This document shows, one piece after another, positions 54,845-62,983 of a DNA stretch of 64,000 nucleotides. The DNA lies in assembly GCA_016779225.1 (NCBI GenBank), contig JADHNZ010000005.1, positions 1-64,000 on the forward strand, in the 5' to 3' direction. Every line of letters starts with the position of its first letter. The stretch's first letter is position 1. Source of the DNA: Planctomycetota bacterium. GTDB lineage: Bacteria > Planctomycetota > UBA1135 > GCA-002686595. The translations under genes and the position numbers were made by a program. Below the pieces are notes generated by a model, which saw only the letters and a program-made list of their open reading frames with translations, made no database searches and was not told the origin of the DNA.

Positions 54845-56911
54845 ATGGCCAAGCCTGCCCCCCTCCTCCTGGCCGCACTCTCCTCGCTGGCTGCCCTGCC
54901 CTTGCTCATCGAGCCCGCAGACTCCGCGGTCCAGGGGCCGGGACACCCCCGCGCCTTCGAGCTGCAGGGCTCCCAGCCCTTCGAGTTCGTGGACTACCTC
55001 CAGCCTGGCCAGGGCTGCTCCATCTGCCACGGGGGCTACAACCCGGCGGTGTCCCCCTACGACACCTGGAAGACCAGCCTGATGGCCCAGAGCGCGCGGG
55101 ACCCGATCTTCCACGCAGGCCTCGCCATCGCGGAGCAGGACCTGGGCGGCTCGGGCCTCTTGTGCCTGCGCTGCCACACCCCCGGCGCCTACATGGAGGG
55201 CCGCGCCCTTCCCACCGACGGGAGCGGCCTCGACCCGTGGACCAACGACTTCGATGGCGTGACCTGCCATGTCTGCCACCGCCTGGTGGACCCCGTCGCT
55301 GCGCCGGAGAACCCGCAGGAGGACGCCGGCATCCTCGCGGCCCTCACGCGCCCCGTCACGGTCGAGCCCCACTCCGGGATGTTCGTGCTGGACCCCGACG
55401 ACCGACGACGCGGCCCCTTCGACCTCGGGCCCAACTTCTCGTTCCACGAGTTCCGGGTGTCTCCCTTCCACCGGGACTCCCTGCTGTGCGCGACCTGCCA
55501 CGATGTCTCGAACCCGGCCCTCGAGCCGCGCCCGAACGGAGTCGGCTACCGCCTGACCAACCTGAACGCGGCGCACCCGACCCAGGACAAGCACGACATG
55601 TTCCCGATCGAGCGCACCTACTCGGAGTGGACGCGCAGCGTCTACGCCGTCGCGCCGATCGACAGCGGCGGTCGCTTCGGAGGCAACCAGCCAGAGGTCC
55701 AGTCGTGCCAGGACTGCCACATGCCCACGGTGAACGACCGGGCCTGCTCGCCGGGACTCGGCGGAGTCCTGCGGCCGGACATGCCCCTGCACACCTTTGC
55801 AGGCGCCAACTCCTGGGTGCTGTCCGCCGTCCGCTCGCTGTATCCCGACAGCGAGACGGGGCTCAGCGCCAGCGGGGTCCAGGCAGCCGAGGCGCGCAAC
55901 GCAGACCTCATGACCCGGGCTGCGGACCTGCAGGCCCACCGGCAGGGCGAGGATCTCGTTGTGCGCGTGATCAACCGCACCGGACACAAGCTTCCGACCG
56001 GCTACGCCGAGGGCCGCCGGATGTGGCTCGAGGTGGAGTGGTTCGACGCTGCGGACGCGCCGCTGGGCACGAACGGAGCCTACGACGACGGCACCGCCAC
56101 CCTCGACGCGAGCAGCACGCGCGTGTGGGAGATCCTGCACGGCCTGGATGACTACATGGCGGCCGTGACCGGCAAGCCCGCCGGCGAGAGCTTCCACTTC
56201 GTGCTCAACAATGTGACGCTCAAGGACAACCGGATCCCCGCACGGGGCTTCACCCAGGCCGCCTATGAGGAGGTCGGTGCTGAGGTGGTCGCCGCCCATT
56301 ACGAGGACCAGCAGCACTGGGACGACGCCGCCTTCACGCCGCCTCCGGGCGCCGTCCGCGCGGAGGTCCGCCTCCGGCACCAGACCACCTCGCGCGAGTA
56401 CATCGAGTTCCTGCGCGACGAGAACAGCACGAACGGCGCGGGGCAGCAGGCCTATGACCTCTGGGAGCAGCACGGCAAGAGTGCTCCGGTCACCATGGGC
56501 ACCCTGACCGTGGACCTCTCGAGCCCCGCCTGCAGCGCCCCTCTCGAGTACGGCCTGGGCACCGAGTCCTCCCTCGGCCTCCGCCCCGAGCTCATCCCCG
56601 TCGGGACCCCGAGCGCCTCCGGCCCCGGCTTCGAGCTCCAGCTCAGCGGCGGCCTGCCGGGCGAGCTGGCGGTCCTGTGGATGGGCACCTCCCTCGGGTC
56701 GGCCCCCCACCTCGGCGGGACCCTCCTGGTGGGCGCCCCCCAGCGTGTGGGCACGGTGGTGGCGGACGCCGCCGGGAAGGCCGGCTTCCCCGTCCCGCTC
56801 GACGCCACCATGGTCGGCAGCGATCGCTTCTTCCAGGTCATCCAGCGGGACCCCGCGGGCGCCTCGGGCGCCGTGCTGACCGCCGGCCTCGCCGCCCGAA
56901 TCTGCGACTGA
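54845..56911 (+). CDS. Secreted pentahaem c-type cytochrome with lineage C-terminal domain
   Basis: 688 residues from ATG with a signal peptide (LLLAALSSLAALPLL). Five haem-binding CxxCH motifs: CSICH 58-62, CLRCH 107-111, CHVCH 141-145, CATCH 215-219, CQDCH 288-292. A beta-rich domain follows (VVRVINRTGHKLPTGYAEGRRMWLEVEW), seen in many large multihaem cytochromes. The last ~130 residues (from ~560, ACSAPLEYGLGT ... GPGFELQLSGGLPGELAVLWMG) are of a type common at the C-terminus of secreted planctomycete proteins. Such cytochromes carry electrons in the periplasm or at the cell surface. Partner oxidoreductase not in the window. Confidence 0.9.
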   Translation: MAKPAPLLLAALSSLAALPLLIEPADSAVQGPGHPRAFELQGSQPFEFVDYLQPGQGCSICHGGYNPAVSPYDTWKTSLMAQSARDPIFHAGLAIAEQDLGGSGLLCLRCHTPGAYMEGRALPTDGSGLDPWTNDFDGVTCHVCHRLVDPVAAPENPQEDAGILAALTRPVTVEPHSGMFVLDPDDRRRGPFDLGPNFSFHEFRVSPFHRDSLLCATCHDVSNPALEPRPNGVGYRLTNLNAAHPTQDKHDMFPIERTYSEWTRSVYAVAPIDSGGRFGGNQPEVQSCQDCHMPTVNDRACSPGLGGVLRPDMPLHTFAGANSWVLSAVRSLYPDSETGLSASGVQAAEARNADLMTRAADLQAHRQGEDLVVRVINRTGHKLPTGYAEGRRMWLEVEWFDAADAPLGTNGAYDDGTATLDASSTRVWEILHGLDDYMAAVTGKPAGESFHFVLNNVTLKDNRIPARGFTQAAYEEVGAEVVAAHYEDQQHWDDAAFTPPPGAVRAEVRLRHQTTSREYIEFLRDENSTNGAGQQAYDLWEQHGKSAPVTMGTLTVDLSSPACSAPLEYGLGTESSLGLRPELIPVGTPSASGPGFELQLSGGLPGELAVLWMGTSLGSAPHLGGTLLVGAPQRVGTVVADAAGKAGFPVPLDATMVGSDRFFQVIQRDPAGASGAVLTAGLAARICD

Positions 56912-56971
56912 CCCCCGAGGGGGCCAGGGCGCCCCTGGGACCGCCTGCGCGCGGATCCTAGAGTGGCGCGC

Positions 56972-57811
56972 ATGAAGCTGCTCCTGCGCCTCGTGGTCCT
57001 GCTGGCGCTCGCCCTCATCGGCGGGGCCATTGCCCTGTACGCATTCCTACCCTCTGCAGCGCGCACCGCAGTGGAGGTGGGCAGCCAGGAGGCCCTCGGA
57101 GTCCCCGCGGGGCTTGGCGGCCTGCCGCTCTCGCTCGGCCCCGACGCGGCGAGCCTTGGCATCGAGGAGCTCTCAATCGCCAACCCCGAGCCGTTCACCG
57201 ACTCGAGCCTCCTGGAGGTCGACCTGGCCTCGGTGTCCCTGGACACGGCCTCGGTCCTCCAAGAGGTCGTGCGCGTCCGCGAGGTGCGGCTCGACGGCGT
57301 GCGGCTAAACCTGATGCAGAAGGGCAGCAGCTCGAACCTCGCCTGGTTCCTGGAGCGGCTGTCCTCGGAGCCGGGCGCCCCCACGCCTCCGTCCGAGGAC
57401 CCCGCCCCGGCAGGAGCCCCAGCCGGCCCGGGCAAGAAGCTCGCCGTGGACCGCGTGCTCCTGAGCGGGATCACGGCGCGTCTCGAGCTGGCCGATGTGC
57501 CCCTGGGTGCGGGGAGCTACGAGGTGACCCTGCCTCCTGTGGACCTCGACCTGTCGGACGCGGAGCCCGGCGACACCGGCTCCCTCCTTCGCGTGGTCCT
57601 GCGCGAGCTGATCGACGACAGCCTGCAGGCGCTCGAGGTGGAGCTGCCGCCCGGCACGACCCAGGCCCTGCTCGAGGGCGGCGGCTGGCGCGCGGCAGGT
57701 GACGCCGCACGCTCGGTCCTCGAGGAGAAGGGACGCGAGGAGGTGGACCGGGCCCTCGAGAAGCTCCCCACCGACCTCAAGAACCCGCTCAAGGGCCTGC
57801 TCGGCGACTGA
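56972..57811 (+). CDS. Membrane-anchored AsmA-like protein
   Basis: 279 residues from ATG at 56972, with TAGAGT 7 nt upstream; a GTG at 56963 would put the start inside that element. N-terminal membrane segment LLLRLVVLLALALIGGAIALYAFLPSAART, then a beta-rich part with the AsmA/DUF748 pattern (FTDSSLLEVDLASVSLDTASVLQEVVRVREVRLDGVRLNLMQ). These repeating strands build elongated lipid-transfer-like domains in larger AsmA proteins; this one is short. A Pro/Ala linker (~130-145) splits it, and the C-terminal ~70 residues are helical. Role probably at the inner membrane facing the periplasm; unproven. Confidence 0.7.
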   Translation: MKLLLRLVVLLALALIGGAIALYAFLPSAARTAVEVGSQEALGVPAGLGGLPLSLGPDAASLGIEELSIANPEPFTDSSLLEVDLASVSLDTASVLQEVVRVREVRLDGVRLNLMQKGSSSNLAWFLERLSSEPGAPTPPSEDPAPAGAPAGPGKKLAVDRVLLSGITARLELADVPLGAGSYEVTLPPVDLDLSDAEPGDTGSLLRVVLRELIDDSLQALEVELPPGTTQALLEGGGWRAAGDAARSVLEEKGREEVDRALEKLPTDLKNPLKGLLGD

Positions 57812-57836
57812 GCGGCGCGGGCTCCACGGCCCAGGC

Positions 57837-59432
57837 TCAGTAGCCCATCTGACGGAGCCTCGCGGCAGTCTCCTCGGCCTGCGAGGCGTCGAAGCTGCTG
57901 GGCAGGGGGTTGGCCTCTCCGAACCACTGCAGCAGCTGCGCGCGAAGGCGACGCAGCGCCGCCGCTGCCTCGGGATCCTCGGGGCTGCCCCCTGGGGAGA
58001 CTCCCACCAGGAGGTCTCGCTGCTCCTTGGGATCAGCCTCGAGGTCGTACAGCTGCTCCGTCTGCAGGTACGGGGCGTTGAGGTACTTCCAGCGCCCCTC
58101 CCGCACGGCATGCGGCTTGAGCCAGTTCAGCCACTGCCCGCGAGCGCGCGCACCGTCCTCCAGCCCCTGCCAGGGCTGCGTCGCCTCGGTCACGAGTGCG
58201 CGGCGCGGCGGCTGCTCCCCGCTTTGGAGGAACGGCACGAGGTCCAGGCCCTGAGCCGTCGGGGGCACCTCAAGCCCAAGGAGCCCGCAGACGGTCGGCA
58301 GCACATCGATCGTCCCTACCGGCTCGCGCACCCTCCGACCACGGGCCGAGGCCAGCGGATGCGCGTCCGGCAGCCGCACCATCAGCGGAACATGGGCCAC
58401 GGTCTGGTGCACGCCCAGGCCGTGGTTCCAGCGGTCGGGGTGCTCGGTGAAGGTCTCCCCGTGGTCGCCCGTGACGATGACGATCGTGCGGTCCCAGCGG
58501 CCCGAGGCCCGCAGGCCATCGAAGAGCGCGCCCAGCGACGCGTCCAGGGCCTCGACCTCTGCCGCGTAGAGAGCGGCGAGCTGCCGGTCCAGCTCTGCGG
58601 GCGTGGGGTCGTGGCGGCGCACGAGCTCAGGGCTCAGGCCCGCCTGGACCGCCCCGGCGAGCCCCGGGACCGGCCCCTCGACGCCTAGATCCCGGCGCTG
58701 TCCGGCGCGAACGGCGCGCTCGACGGTCAACGGATCGCCCACCAGGCCAACGGGCAGCCCCGCGGGGCGAGCCGAGGCGGGCGGGGCGTAGGGCGCGTGG
58801 GGATCGAAGTAGTGCGCGAAGAGGAAGAGCGGCGCCTGCGGAGGCACCTCGCTCAGGCTCCGCAGGGCGGCGGCGGTCACGGCCGGCCCTCCACGCTGAT
58901 TCTGGTCCGCTCCTCCGGCTCCGACGAACACCTCAAACGCTTCATCGAACTGGGCGAAGCCCTGGTCGAAGCCGAAGCGCGCCTCCAGGGCAAAGGACCC
59001 GAGGAAGGCACGGGTGTCCATGCCGGCGCTGGACAGGAGCTCGGCCAGCGTCAGGTTGCCGGGGTTGAGGGTGAAGCCGTTGCGGGCCACCCCGTGACGA
59101 TGGGGCCAGGTGCCCGTCATCAGGGTGGTGTGAGCACACAGGGTCGTCGTCGCGGCGCTCTGTGCCGCCTCGAAGACCACGCTCTCGCGCGCCAGCGCGT
59201 CGAGGGCCGGGGTCCGCGCGGCGGCGTCCTGTGCGAAGGGGCCGAGGTGATCGGCACGGGTGGTGTCGAGGGACACGAGGACGAGGTCCCACTCTGGCGT
59301 TGCCACCCCACAGCCCCCGACGAAGAGCGCGGCTCCAAGACCGAGCGCGGGAAGTCCGAGCAGCTGGGAGCCGGCGCGTGAGCTCCCGGGCCGGCGCCGC
59401 GCGCAGGCAGGATGGATCGCTCTAGGCCTCAT
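57837..59432 (-). CDS. Sulfatase-family lipoprotein lacking the canonical CxPxR motif
   Basis: 531 residues from ATG, overlapping the MORN-lipoprotein stop by 4 bp. Lipobox LFVGGC after a ~38-residue leader. Alkaline-phosphatase superfamily fold: metal site VSLDTTRADHLG, active-site segment TTTLCAHTTLMTGTWPHRHG, VTGDHGETFTEH (DH ligands) and HVPLMVRLPD. In sulfatases the nucleophile lies in CxPxR (formylglycine); here the aligned segment is C-A-H-T-T, closer to the PSHxS variant of non-sulfatase relatives. It may hydrolyse phosphate or sulfate esters, or be inactive. Planctomycetes carry many sulfatases for algal polysaccharides. Confidence 0.85.
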   Translation of the reverse strand: MRPRAIHPACARRRPGSSRAGSQLLGLPALGLGAALFVGGCGVATPEWDLVLVSLDTTRADHLGPFAQDAAARTPALDALARESVVFEAAQSAATTTLCAHTTLMTGTWPHRHGVARNGFTLNPGNLTLAELLSSAGMDTRAFLGSFALEARFGFDQGFAQFDEAFEVFVGAGGADQNQRGGPAVTAAALRSLSEVPPQAPLFLFAHYFDPHAPYAPPASARPAGLPVGLVGDPLTVERAVRAGQRRDLGVEGPVPGLAGAVQAGLSPELVRRHDPTPAELDRQLAALYAAEVEALDASLGALFDGLRASGRWDRTIVIVTGDHGETFTEHPDRWNHGLGVHQTVAHVPLMVRLPDAHPLASARGRRVREPVGTIDVLPTVCGLLGLEVPPTAQGLDLVPFLQSGEQPPRRALVTEATQPWQGLEDGARARGQWLNWLKPHAVREGRWKYLNAPYLQTEQLYDLEADPKEQRDLLVGVSPGGSPEDPEAAAALRRLRAQLLQWFGEANPLPSSFDASQAEETAARLRQMGY

Positions 59433-60004
59433 CGCTGCGCCTCCCGGAGGAGGACCTCCCGCTGCGCGGCGAGGTCTGGCGGGAGCAGGTCGGCGAAACG
59501 CGCCTCGAAGCGCTCACGATCCGAGTCCTGGGCAGGCCGCTCCTCCACCAGGGATCCCCCCCGGTAGGACTGCACGGCGGCGACGCGGCCCGCGGGACCA
59601 AAGGTCAGCCACTCGCCCTCGCGCAGGTTGTCGGCCCAGGTCCCCATGAACTCGGGCTCCCCGCTCTCGGTCCAGCCGCGGTGGCGCCCCTCCCGCAGAC
59701 CGGAGCGCCACTCCTCGGCGCGGATCAGCTCACCCGTGGGAGCCCAGTCGAGCCAGAGCCCGTCGCGCCGTCCCTGGTCCCAGGACCCCATCCGGTCCGG
59801 GCTGCCATCCTCGTGCAGGCGCAGGTCCAGCCCATGGAGCATGGGTCCGTCCCAGAGCGAGACGCGAGCCACGGCACCAGCGTCGAAGCGCTCGACCCGC
59901 GGGGCGTCGGAGCAGGCGGCAAGTGCCCACAGCGCGAGCGGGCAGAGCTGGAACACGCCAAGGGGGAAAGCCGAGGGAGTCCTCGCCGCGACGCGCTGGA
60001 CCAC
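59429..60004 (-). CDS. Small MORN-repeat lipoprotein upstream of sulfatase
   Basis: 191 residues from GTG at 60004; a GTG at 59956 would give a bare signal peptide. Lipobox ALWALAAC, so a lipoprotein. About four MORN-like units follow (MLHGLDLRLHEDGSPDRMGSWDQG, LWLDWAPTGELIRAEEWRSG, HRGWTESGEPEFMGTWADN, EWLTFGPAGRVAAVQSYRGG). The C-terminal ~35 residues are charged and helical. It is the second MORN lipoprotein in the window and is translationally coupled to a sulfatase-type lipoprotein, so the two may work together at the membrane surface. A TGCGGCC/GGCCGCA palindrome lies 8 bp upstream of the start. Confidence 0.65.
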   Translation of the reverse strand: MVQRVAARTPSAFPLGVFQLCPLALWALAACSDAPRVERFDAGAVARVSLWDGPMLHGLDLRLHEDGSPDRMGSWDQGRRDGLWLDWAPTGELIRAEEWRSGLREGRHRGWTESGEPEFMGTWADNLREGEWLTFGPAGRVAAVQSYRGGSLVEERPAQDSDRERFEARFADLLPPDLAAQREVLLREAQR

Positions 60005-60011
60005 GCCCTGC

Positions 60012-60028
60012 TGCGGCCACTGGCCGCA
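60012..60028. promoter_or_regulatory. Inverted repeat before the MORN-sulfatase operon
   Basis: TGCGGCC-ACT-GGCCGCA, perfect 7-bp arms, 7 bp before the GTG at 60004. Possible operator or leader hairpin. The remaining 240 bp to the next gene (60029-60272) hold a TAACCT (60197-60202) that could serve as -10 for the plus-strand gene. Confidence 0.4.
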
Positions 60029-60272
60029 CCCCGTGTCCTGCTGCGCGTGCCCCACCCCCAGAGGGTTCTGTGTGAGGACGCTCCAGTCAACCGCCAGGGG
60101 GCCTCCGTGGGCGCGGAGCTGGGGACGCCGTCCATCCCGTGTCCGCCGACCGCTCAGAGGCCCCAAGAACACCAGGTCCGGGGCACCGAGGCCTTCTAAC
60201 CTTGACCCCCCGTCGGAGGCGTCGGAAGATGAAGAGCGGCGCAGCCCCCGTGGGGCGCCCCCAGATCCCGCC

Positions 60273-61841
60273 ATGAAGACCTCCCTCCTTGCCCTCGCGG
60301 TCCTCACCGCGACCGCCACCGGCACCTTCGCCCAGAACCTGACCACCGAGCTGGTGGCCCAGGGCTTCGCCCGGCCCGTCTTCGCCACGGCGCCGCCAGG
60401 GGACACCGGGCGCCTGTTCGTGTGTGAGCAGCACACGGGCCGCATCGAGATCATCGACCTCGCCACGGGCCAGGTCCTCCCGACCCCGTTCATGACCCTC
60501 TCGGTGTCCACCGGGAACGAGCAGGGCCTGCTCTCCATGGCCTTCCACCCGGACTACGCGAACAACGGCCGCTTCTTCGTGTCGCGCACCGCGACCGGCG
60601 GCAACACGCGCGTGACCGAGCACCTGGTCACCACCGACCCCAACATCGGCGATCCCACGGTCATCCAGCAGATCGTTGCAGAGAGCCAGCCCTTCTCGAA
60701 CCACAACGGCGGTCAGATCGCCTTCGGTCCGGACGGCTACCTCTACGTGGGCCTTGGCGACGGAGGCAGCGCCAACGACCCGGGCAACCGCTCGCAGAAC
60801 GGCAGCACCAACCTGGGCAAGATGCTGCGCCTCGACATCGACGCGGCGGCTCCCTTCGTTCCGCCCTCCAACCCGTTCGTGGGCAACGGCAGCGTCCTCG
60901 ACACCATCTGGGCCACCGGCCTGCGCAACCCCTGGCGCTTCTCCTTCGACCGCGGCACCGGCGACATGTACATCGCGGATGTCGGCCAGAACGCCTGGGA
61001 GGAGATCAACTTCCAGCCGGCCTCGAGCGCGGGCGGTGAGAACTACGGGTGGCGCTGCATGGAGGGCGACCACTGCACCGGACTCTCCGGCTGCACCTGC
61101 AACGCAACCAACCTCGTGGACCCGATCCAGGAGTACAGCCACTCCTTCGGCTGCTCCATCACTGGAGGCTATGTCTACCGCGGCTCCGCGCTGCCGACCC
61201 TCCAGGGCACCTACTTCTACGCGGACTACTGCACCAGCCGGATCTGGTCCTTCCGCTACCAGAACGGCGCCGTGACCGAGTTCACCGAGCGCACCCAAGA
61301 GCTCGACCCTCCGGGCAGCCAGAGCATCACCACCATCACCTCCTTTGGCGAGGACGCCAACGGTGAGCTCTACATCCTCGAGCAGGGCGGCCAGATCTGG
61401 CGCCTTTCCCAGGACTGCGGCACCAGCAACTACTGCGTCGCGGGAGGCAACTCCACGAACGCCCTCGGCGCCTCGATCTCGTCGTTCGGGTCGAACGACC
61501 TCTCTGCCAACTCGTTCAGCCTCGCGGTGAACGGCGCGGTCGCCAACCAGTTCGGGCTGTTCTTCTACGGCCCGAACCAGGCGCAGGTCGCCAACGGCAA
61601 CGGGTTCCTCTGCGTCAGCGGCGGCCTGCACCGGATCCTCCCCGCCGGCCCCACGGATGTCTTCGGCGGCGTCACCCGCGCGGTGGACTTCACCCAGCCC
61701 CCCATGAGCGGTGGGCCCGGGCTGATCGTCCCGGGGCAGACCTACAACTTCCAGTTCTGGTACCGCGACCCCGCAGCTGGCGCTGCCGGCGGAGCCAGCT
61801 ACAACTTCTCCGACGCGCTGTCGGTCGTGTTCTGCCCCTGA
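60273..61841 (+). CDS. Secreted PQQ-type glucose/sorbosone dehydrogenase-like protein
   Basis: 522 residues from ATG with signal peptide MKTSLLALAVLTATATGTFA|Q. A six-bladed propeller of the soluble glucose/sorbosone dehydrogenase family: ARPVFATAPPGDTGRLFVCEQ, NHNGGQIAFGPDGYLYVGLGDGG (catalytic His region), ATGLRNPWRFSFDRGTGDMYIADVGQNAWEEIN and GGYVYRGSALPTLQGTYFYADY. PQQ and Ca would be the cofactors if active. From residue 386 on comes the ~137-residue C-terminal domain shared with the BNR protein (GNSTNALGASISSFGS, FGLFFYGPNQ, PGQTYNFQFWYRD, NFSDALSVVF). Six or more Cys suggest disulfides outside the cell. Confidence 0.9.
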   Translation: MKTSLLALAVLTATATGTFAQNLTTELVAQGFARPVFATAPPGDTGRLFVCEQHTGRIEIIDLATGQVLPTPFMTLSVSTGNEQGLLSMAFHPDYANNGRFFVSRTATGGNTRVTEHLVTTDPNIGDPTVIQQIVAESQPFSNHNGGQIAFGPDGYLYVGLGDGGSANDPGNRSQNGSTNLGKMLRLDIDAAAPFVPPSNPFVGNGSVLDTIWATGLRNPWRFSFDRGTGDMYIADVGQNAWEEINFQPASSAGGENYGWRCMEGDHCTGLSGCTCNATNLVDPIQEYSHSFGCSITGGYVYRGSALPTLQGTYFYADYCTSRIWSFRYQNGAVTEFTERTQELDPPGSQSITTITSFGEDANGELYILEQGGQIWRLSQDCGTSNYCVAGGNSTNALGASISSFGSNDLSANSFSLAVNGAVANQFGLFFYGPNQAQVANGNGFLCVSGGLHRILPAGPTDVFGGVTRAVDFTQPPMSGGPGLIVPGQTYNFQFWYRDPAAGAAGGASYNFSDALSVVFCP

Positions 61842-61862
61842 GGGCCGACCGACCCCAGTCCG

Positions 61863-61895
61863 GGGAGCGCACATCGCACGGCGGTGTGCGCTCCC
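61863..61895 (+). terminator. Terminator between dehydrogenase-like gene and moaA
   Basis: Perfect 11-bp inverted repeat (GGGAGCGCACA / TGTGCGCTCCC) around an 11-nt loop, 21 bp after the stop at 61841. Confidence 0.65.
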
Positions 61896-61924
61896 TGCGC
61901 ATTCCGAGCGCTTGCACCGCCCGC

Positions 61925-61930
61925 TAGAAT
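61925..61930 (+). promoter_or_regulatory. -10-like TAGAAT, 7 nt before moaA
   Basis: TAGAAT (one base from TATAAT), seven bases, then GTG at 61938; a leaderless start is expected. Confidence 0.55.
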
Positions 61931-61937
61931 CCTCGCC

Positions 61938-62963
61938 GTGCAGACCGTCCTCGACCTCCACCAGCGCCCCCTGCGGAGCCTGCGAGTCTCGGTCACGGAT
62001 CGCTGCAACCTGCGCTGCAGCTACTGCATGCCGGAGGAGGAGTACACCTGGCTCGAGCGGGACCACCTTCTGCGCTTCGGCCAGCTGACCGAGGTCGTGC
62101 GCGCGGCGACCCTCGTAGGCACGCGCAGGGTCCGCCTGACCGGCGGCGAGCCGCTCCTCCGTCGTGAGCTGTGGCGGCTCGTCGAGCAGCTCGCGGCGCT
62201 CGAGCTCGAGGACCTTGCCCTGACCACCAACGGCGTGCACCTGGCGCAGCAGGTCGAGACCCTGGCCCAGGCCGGGCTGGACCGAGTCACCATCAGCCTG
62301 GACACCCTGCGGCCGGAGCGGTTCAGGAAGCTGACACGCCGCGATGCCCTCGAACCGACCCTCGCCGGGATCGAGGCTGCGGTTCAAGCCCTGCCGGGCC
62401 GAGTGAAGATCAACACGGTCCTCATGGCGGGCGTCAACGACGACGAGGTCCACGACCTCCTCGCGTGGGCGCAAGACCTCGGCTGTGAGCTGCGCTTCAT
62501 CGAGTACATGGATGTGGAGGGCGCCACGCGCTGGAGCGCGAGCCGCGTGCTGCCCGCCTCCGAGCTGCTCCGTCGCCTCGACCAGGCCCATGGGCCCGTC
62601 GAGGCCGCTGAGACCAGCACATCCGCTCCTGCCCGGCGCTACAGGCTGGGCTCGGGGCAGACCTTCGGCGTGGTGGCCTCCACCACGGCCCCCTTCTGCG
62701 GCTCCTGCGACCGCGCTCGCCTGACTGCTGACGGACACCTGTTCACCTGCCTCTACGGGGCCGAGGGCCTGGACCTCGGCGCGCCCCTGCGCGCCGGTGA
62801 GGGCGCACCCGAGCTTGCGCGACGCATCCGGACGGCCTGGGCGGCGCGCACCGACCGCGGCGCCGAGGAGCGCCTCGCCCGACCCGACCGTGAGGCCAGC
62901 CTGACCGAGGCCCACACCCTGCGCTCCGCCCCACAGCGCGAGATGCACACCAAGGGCGGCTGA
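61938..62963 (+). CDS. moaA: GTP 3',8-cyclase (molybdenum cofactor synthesis)
   Basis: 341 residues from GTG. Radical-SAM cluster CNLRCSYC (CxxxCxxC) with MPEEEY following; RLTGGEPLLRREL; TTNGVHLAQQVETLAQAGLDRVTISLDTL; second cluster near the C-terminus FCGSCDRARLTADGHLFTCLY. The protein ends in HTKGG, the double Gly that MoaA needs in its active site. It converts GTP to 3',8-cH2GTP, the first step of molybdopterin synthesis. No other moa/moe gene is in the window. Stands alone between a terminator and the next promoter. Confidence 0.97.
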   Translation: MQTVLDLHQRPLRSLRVSVTDRCNLRCSYCMPEEEYTWLERDHLLRFGQLTEVVRAATLVGTRRVRLTGGEPLLRRELWRLVEQLAALELEDLALTTNGVHLAQQVETLAQAGLDRVTISLDTLRPERFRKLTRRDALEPTLAGIEAAVQALPGRVKINTVLMAGVNDDEVHDLLAWAQDLGCELRFIEYMDVEGATRWSASRVLPASELLRRLDQAHGPVEAAETSTSAPARRYRLGSGQTFGVVASTTAPFCGSCDRARLTADGHLFTCLYGAEGLDLGAPLRAGEGAPELARRIRTAWAARTDRGAEERLARPDREASLTEAHTLRSAPQREMHTKGG

Positions 62964-62969
62964 CCTGCT

Positions 62970-62975
62970 TATCCT
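62970..62975 (+). promoter_or_regulatory. -10-like TATCCT, 8 nt before the last gene
   Basis: TATCCT, eight bases, then ATG at 62984; only 20 bp follow the moaA stop. Confidence 0.4.
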
Positions 62976-62983
62976 CTAAAGAC

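Noticed and set aside
60087-62948. 953-codon minus-strand frame across the dehydrogenase-like gene and moaA
   Set aside because: It spans two well-recognised plus-strand genes and a terminator and shows no domain; a compositional shadow.
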